A stretch of 64,000 nt of DNA from Bacteroidota bacterium. Its GTDB lineage: Bacteria; Bacteroidota; Bacteroidia; B-17B0; Aurantibacillaceae. The stretch is from contig JANYGK010000078.1 of the NCBI GenBank assembly GCA_025362395.1, forward strand, positions 34,154 to 98,153, read 5' to 3'. Below are positions 60,153 to 64,000 of the stretch, in pieces (position 1 is the stretch's first letter; each line of letters starts with the position of its first letter). Made by a program: the position numbers and the translations under genes. The notes under the pieces are model-generated. The model saw only the letters and a program-made list of their open reading frames with translations, made no database searches and was not told where the DNA came from.

Positions 60153-60803
60153 CTATCCTTTAGGGAAATACACCGGGTGCTTTTCGTTATACATCCGTAT
60201 ATATTTTGTAGCAAACTCTTTCCTTTTTTTTCTGTTCAGCAAAATATATTCTTTATAAACCGCGTTATCTTTTTTTAAATATTCTTCCAGTTGTTCCGTA
60301 CTAAAAGGGGTAATTTCTCCGCTGTAAAAATCAAACAAAAATTGCCTGATCTCACGTGTTTTCATTTGTGTGCTGCCAATAGGCGCGTTCATAAATGGAT
60401 CGTAGCCCGGCGAAAAGTTTGCCACTTCTACCGTTCCTATAAAATTACTGATAGCGCCAAACACAGGGATACGGTAAAAATTTTTATCCATATTTATAAA
60501 GATGATATTGTTTTGGCAATAACCCCAAACTTTTTCTGATCTTACCTTTGTAACAGTGCCGTCTCTTTCGGTATATTCAATAAATTCTTCTTCTATTAAT
60601 TTACTGTAAAAATCAAGTTGTTCTTTATTTATTTTTGTAATTATTTTCTCTTTCGGTACAGGCCAATTGTACCGAAATTCGTCATAATTAAGGTACAAAC
60701 CCTCATACAGTCTAAAATCGCCGGAATACGCGGAAGAATCCTGTGCCTTACTATTATTCGAAAAGGCACAGCATAAAACTGCTAAAAATAAAATTATTCG
60801 CAT
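60153..60803 (-). CDS. Secreted hypothetical protein
   Basis: This 216-residue protein has a signal peptide (ends ...SNNSKAQ) and a mixed alpha/beta mature domain. Phrases are 'FRLYEGLYLNYDEFRYNWPV', 'VWGYCQNNIIFINMDKNFYRI' and a C-terminal charged helix 'LLNRKKRKEFATKYIRMYNE'. Short proteins of this type (signal peptide, 'YLNYDEFRYN', 'IPVFGAIS') recur in Bacteroidota, but I cannot assign a family. It stands alone between ettA (87 bp away, same strand) and the divergent subtilase gene. Confidence 0.8.
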   Translation of the reverse strand: MRIILFLAVLCCAFSNNSKAQDSSAYSGDFRLYEGLYLNYDEFRYNWPVPKEKIITKINKEQLDFYSKLIEEEFIEYTERDGTVTKVRSEKVWGYCQNNIIFINMDKNFYRIPVFGAISNFIGTVEVANFSPGYDPFMNAPIGSTQMKTREIRQFLFDFYSGEITPFSTEQLEEYLKKDNAVYKEYILLNRKKRKEFATKYIRMYNEKHPVYFPKG

Positions 60804-60849
60804 CTTGTAAATATCTAAATTTTTTGTAACTTAATATGATAATTATTTT

Positions 60850-62958
60850 ATGATGGTAAAGCATTTTGCATTTTTTATATTCCTGTTTTTTTCGTTTCTT
60901 TTTAAGGCTCAAAGCGTTTTTAACACTCCTTTAATTAAAAAAATAACGGAAGGCAATACATCCGAAAAGATACGTGTGTTTGTGATGGTCAAGGCAAATA
61001 CAAGTATTGATTTTTCCTCTTCCGGGGATATCAGGTTTCATTACAAGGCAGGTAATATTTATTCGGTAACAACCGGTTTAAATTCCATTAAACAACTGGC
61101 TGCTTTAAAAAATGTTTTAAGAATAGAGTACAATCCGCAGCACCTGCAGTTAATGTCAGATACTTGTGTTGTGAGAAACAGGATTAAAGACATTCATACA
61201 GGTGCTGCACCTCTTACACAGGCTTACGACGGCACCGGTGTAATTGTAGGTATTGTTGATTCGGGCACGGATTTTACACATCCCGATTTTAAAGATGTTA
61301 ACGGCAAAAGCAGGATCAATTTTTTATGGGATATGAATAAGCCTATTGCCGCAAATACTCCTACAACGTTTGGTTACGGGCAGGAATGGTCGAATGCGGA
61401 TATTGACGCGGGCCTTTGTACACATGACGATCTTGCAGACTATGGTCATGGCACAGCAAGCTCAGGAATAGCCGCAGGCAACGGGTTAGCCATTAATAAA
61501 TATGCAGGCATGGCACCTAAGGCCGATATTATTGTGGTTGCGCTTGACTTTAATAACCCAAATCATACGATTGCAGATGCTATGCAATATATTTTTACAA
61601 AAGCACAACTGGCAGGTAAGCCGATAGTTATAAATGCCAGTGTGGGTGACTATGGAACCAGCCATGACGGCACTGACCTGGAAACACAAACCATTAATAA
61701 TTTAATAACTGCTTTACCCGGCAGGGCTTTAGTAGCTTCCGCAGGCAATGCAGGAAGTATTGCTTTCCATGTAGGATACAATAGTATGCCGAATGATACA
61801 AATTTTACATGGATCCGTAATTCAGGGGTTATAGAAACAGATGAATACGCAGATACGTTTCAGATAAAAAATGTAAAATTTGCGGTAGGAGTAAATAACC
61901 CGGGCTTTACCGATTTGGGAAGAACCGGTTTTAAGTCTTACAATTACGCGTTAAATACTTTAAAAAGAGACACTATTTATCACAACTTACAACGCATTGG
62001 TATTATAGAAACGGTTGCAAGCATTAACACCTTTGGGGTTTACCAATTAAATATTAAAATAATGCCGGACAGTATTAACTACCTATGGCGCTTGGAACAT
62101 ACGGGGCCGGGAAGAATCGATTCATGGAATTTTGATTATGTGACAAACGCGTTACCAAACAGCTCACAATACCCTAAAATAATACATTATAAAAAAGCCG
62201 ACACGGCACAAACCATTGTAGGAGGCTTTCAATGCAGTGCTGAAGTAATAGCCGTGGCAAATTATGTAAACCGGAATCAGTATATTGATGTGAACGGCAC
62301 CACGCAAATAACCGCTGAAGTACCCGGGCAAATAGCGGCGAGCAGCAGTATTGGGCCCTCACGCGACCATAAAGTAAAACCCGATATTACAGCTTCAGGT
62401 GCTACTATTTTAACAAGTGCTGCTTTAGGGTTGATCCCTAATTTAATAACTAACGCTCCGCAAGTAGTAGCACAGGGCGGCTACCACATTACCGCCGGCG
62501 GCACCTCAGCGTCAAGCCCTGTGGTAGCGGGACTGGTTGCACTATATCTTCAAAAAAACCCAACGGCAACTAATCAACAAATTAAACAGGCTATTATTAA
62601 TTGTGCTTATAATGATGTGTTCACTACTCAAGCTTTACCTAATACACGTTGGGGATACGGTAAGCTCGACGGCTTTAAGGCAATGACTTGCGGCACTTTA
62701 AACACAGGGATCCAAACTAATAAAAATGTAACTATTAAAGTGTCCCCGAATCCTTTAACGGATGAAACTATTATTACATTCAGCGACGTTTCTACAAAAA
62801 CAGTAAAACTTTATAATACGGAAGGTCAACTTATTTTTAGCGATATATGTTTTGCAGGATCTTACATTCTTAAAAAAAATAATTTATCTCCCGGGCTGTA
62901 TTTACTGTTAAGTGAGTCAAAAAGCGGAATTCATACGGTAAAAATATTAATTTTGTAA
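60850..62958 (+). CDS. T9SS-exported subtilisin-like serine protease (S8 family)
   Basis: This 702-residue S8 peptidase has a complete triad: D137 ('GIVDSGTDFTHPDF'), H200 ('YGHGTASSG') and S553 ('GGTSASSPVVAG'). The oxyanion region is 'VASAGNAGS' (around residue 297). A signal peptide (to about residue 21), a propeptide-like section (22-110) and a C-terminal T9SS type A domain ('TIKVSPNPLTDETIITFSD' ... 'GIHTVKILIL') complete the chain. The roughly 250-residue insertion between H and S is larger than in classical subtilisins, as in other Bacteroidota members. It should degrade proteins outside the cell or process surface proteins. Confidence 0.93.
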   Translation: MMVKHFAFFIFLFFSFLFKAQSVFNTPLIKKITEGNTSEKIRVFVMVKANTSIDFSSSGDIRFHYKAGNIYSVTTGLNSIKQLAALKNVLRIEYNPQHLQLMSDTCVVRNRIKDIHTGAAPLTQAYDGTGVIVGIVDSGTDFTHPDFKDVNGKSRINFLWDMNKPIAANTPTTFGYGQEWSNADIDAGLCTHDDLADYGHGTASSGIAAGNGLAINKYAGMAPKADIIVVALDFNNPNHTIADAMQYIFTKAQLAGKPIVINASVGDYGTSHDGTDLETQTINNLITALPGRALVASAGNAGSIAFHVGYNSMPNDTNFTWIRNSGVIETDEYADTFQIKNVKFAVGVNNPGFTDLGRTGFKSYNYALNTLKRDTIYHNLQRIGIIETVASINTFGVYQLNIKIMPDSINYLWRLEHTGPGRIDSWNFDYVTNALPNSSQYPKIIHYKKADTAQTIVGGFQCSAEVIAVANYVNRNQYIDVNGTTQITAEVPGQIAASSSIGPSRDHKVKPDITASGATILTSAALGLIPNLITNAPQVVAQGGYHITAGGTSASSPVVAGLVALYLQKNPTATNQQIKQAIINCAYNDVFTTQALPNTRWGYGKLDGFKAMTCGTLNTGIQTNKNVTIKVSPNPLTDETIITFSDVSTKTVKLYNTEGQLIFSDICFAGSYILKKNNLSPGLYLLLSESKSGIHTVKILIL

Positions 62959-62985
62959 CCTTTATTACTATTCAAATACTAAATT

Positions 62986-62993
62986 TAAATTTG
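62986..62993 (+). promoter_or_regulatory. -7 box of the DUF6089 gene (TAAATTTG)
   Basis: This is an exact TAnnTTTG match 17 bp before the ATG at 63011. The -33 element is weak (CTTTA, 21 nt upstream). Confidence 0.4.
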
Positions 62994-63010
62994 TTACGTT
63001 TTAATCTTTA

Positions 63011-63826
63011 ATGAAACTCATTTTAAGCATACTTTTTTGCCTCTTTTTTTCCTTGGATAGTTTATATTCTCAATCAGGGAAGCGTACGTTCAAGCAACAT
63101 GAAGTGGGTTTTTTACTGGGAGGCTCATACTACATCGGTGACTTAAACCCGGCAAAACAATTTAATTTAACGCAGCCTGCAGGAGGAATTTTTTACAGGT
63201 TTACACCAAACTACCGTTATGCCTTTAGGGCAGGTGTAAACTTTGGCAACATTATGGGAGATGATTCCCAGAGCGACAATGCCGACCAGCTGCAACGAAA
63301 TTTAAATTTTAAATCCAGAATTACGGAGTTCAATGTTATTGCTGAATTCAATTTTTTAGAATACCGGATCAGTAATGATAAATTTAAATTTACCTCTTAT
63401 TTATTTTTAGGAATCGATGCCTTTATGTTTAAGCCGACAGCTCATTATAATAATCAGTGGATCGACCTGCAGCCCCTGCGAACGGAGGGTGAAGATAAAC
63501 GTTATAAACTTACTCAAATGTCTATTCCGTTTGGGATCGGCGTAAAGATGAACGTATCAAAACAAGTGGGGATCGGGTTTGAATGGGGCCCGCGTAAAAC
63601 ATTTACCGATTATTTGGATGATGTTAGCGGTACATACCCTGACCCTGTTTTAAAACCATTTAAAACAGAAGCCGCCCAAACATTATCTGACAGATCTAAA
63701 AATGCGGGAAGTAATATAAATGAGCAGCGCGGTAACCCGAGAACAAAAGACTGGTATGTGTTTTTTGGCGTAACGCTTTCTATTAAATTAAACATTAAAC
63801 CTATTCCCTGCTATTCTATTTTTTAG
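63011..63826 (+). CDS. DUF6089 outer-membrane beta-barrel protein
   Basis: This 271-residue protein has a signal peptide (ends ...SLYSQ) and amphipathic strands throughout. Family phrases are 'EVGFLLGGSYYIGDLNPAKQ', 'GIFYRFTPNYRYAFRAGVNFG', 'ITEFNVIAEFNFLEY', 'GIGVKMNVSKQVGIGFEWGP' and a final 'WYVFFGVTLSIKLN'. A small barrel of about eight strands in the outer membrane is likely. The role of the family is not established; it often lies beside lipopolysaccharide or gliding genes, which are not visible here. The 3' end overlaps the convergent partial gene by 11 bp. Confidence 0.88.
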   Translation: MKLILSILFCLFFSLDSLYSQSGKRTFKQHEVGFLLGGSYYIGDLNPAKQFNLTQPAGGIFYRFTPNYRYAFRAGVNFGNIMGDDSQSDNADQLQRNLNFKSRITEFNVIAEFNFLEYRISNDKFKFTSYLFLGIDAFMFKPTAHYNNQWIDLQPLRTEGEDKRYKLTQMSIPFGIGVKMNVSKQVGIGFEWGPRKTFTDYLDDVSGTYPDPVLKPFKTEAAQTLSDRSKNAGSNINEQRGNPRTKDWYVFFGVTLSIKLNIKPIPCYSIF

Positions 63827-64000
63827 AATTATTTTTTTCTTCGTTCCAGGTTTTATATTCACTTTGCTGATCGGGCCTGTAAGCAGGCATTTTACGCAAG
63901 GGTTCACACGGCTTTAAAGTCGCATAACAGTCTGCAGGTAACTGTTGGTACAGGGCAGTTCCCTTTGTTTTCCAAGCAATCATCTCCTCGCTTACTTCTT
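63816..64000 (-). CDS. C-terminal fragment of an unidentified protein
   Basis: An open minus-strand frame runs from the window edge to TAG at 63818-63816, giving the last 60 or so residues. They include 'MIAWKTKGTALYQQLPADCY' and the phrases ATLKPCEPLRKMPAYRPDQQ and EYKTWNEEKNNSKK. The composition is that of a real coding sequence, with a hydrophilic C-terminal tail and two Cys residues. I do not recognise the family. It overlaps the 3' end of the DUF6089 gene by 11 bp. Confidence 0.7.
   Translation of the reverse strand, partial: EVSEEMIAWKTKGTALYQQLPADCYATLKPCEPLRKMPAYRPDQQSEYKTWNEEKNNSKK

Overview
The window is chromosomal DNA from a member of the Bacteroidota. The evidence is the AT-rich composition, several proteins ending in type IX secretion (T9SS) type A sorting domains, promoter boxes matching the Bacteroidota TAnnTTTG -7 consensus, a DUF2723/GT117 membrane protein, a cytochrome oxidase cluster with two subunit III genes, DUF6089 and DUF3467 proteins, and giant RHS proteins of the kind found in this phylum. 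The exact genus cannot be told from the sequence.

The left third (1-28.5 kb) is mostly housekeeping. It holds a truncated TPR/PD40 protein and a TPR protein; trmN6; a PBP4-type carboxypeptidase; a class III aminotransferase; a small secreted 16-residue-repeat protein; a yigZ-EamA transporter-ribD-isoaspartyl peptidase stretch on the minus strand; a tight yicC-small membrane protein-ubiA-sanA operon; a minus-strand cyoE-coxIII-coxIII-coxIV respiratory operon with a divergent secreted glutathione peroxidase; proC; a 1092-residue GT117 protein; tRNA-Gln(TTG); fabH; a T9SS repeat protein; and htpG. Between the tRNA-Gln terminator and a convergent hypothetical gene sits a lone rhuM gene, bounded by 21-bp direct repeats. 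It looks like a 1.19-kb inserted cassette.

The middle (29.06-54.75 kb) is a single co-directional block of eight closely packed genes, nearly all exported. They are a 1478-residue surface protein, a Skp/OmpH-like protein, a putative lipoprotein, a 1971-residue RHS-type wrap protein, a small secreted protein that may be LolA-like, a 1542-residue RHS-associated protein, a secreted tail-fibre-like protein, and a 2666-residue PKD/RHS protein with a variable C-terminal tip. This block is preceded by a 0.5-kb gene-free, hairpin-rich leader. I regard it as the most interesting locus: an RHS shell apparently split over several polypeptides and packaged with its own envelope-handling proteins. The last gene shows a sharp codon-usage switch inside the conserved RHS core, and no immunity-like gene follows the tip.

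The right end (54.9-64 kb) returns to ordinary content: a DUF3467 protein, a T9SS protein with two PA14-like domains, a DUF1304 membrane protein, a secreted hypothetical, ettA, another secreted hypothetical, a T9SS-exported subtilase, a DUF6089 outer-membrane protein and a truncated unknown gene.

Regulatory features supported by sequence include several Bacteroidota-type promoters, a good sigma-54-like element upstream of htpG, and intrinsic terminators between most convergent genes. There is also a hairpin whose U-tract abuts the aminotransferase start codon. Everything here comes from reading the sequence; no homology search was run.
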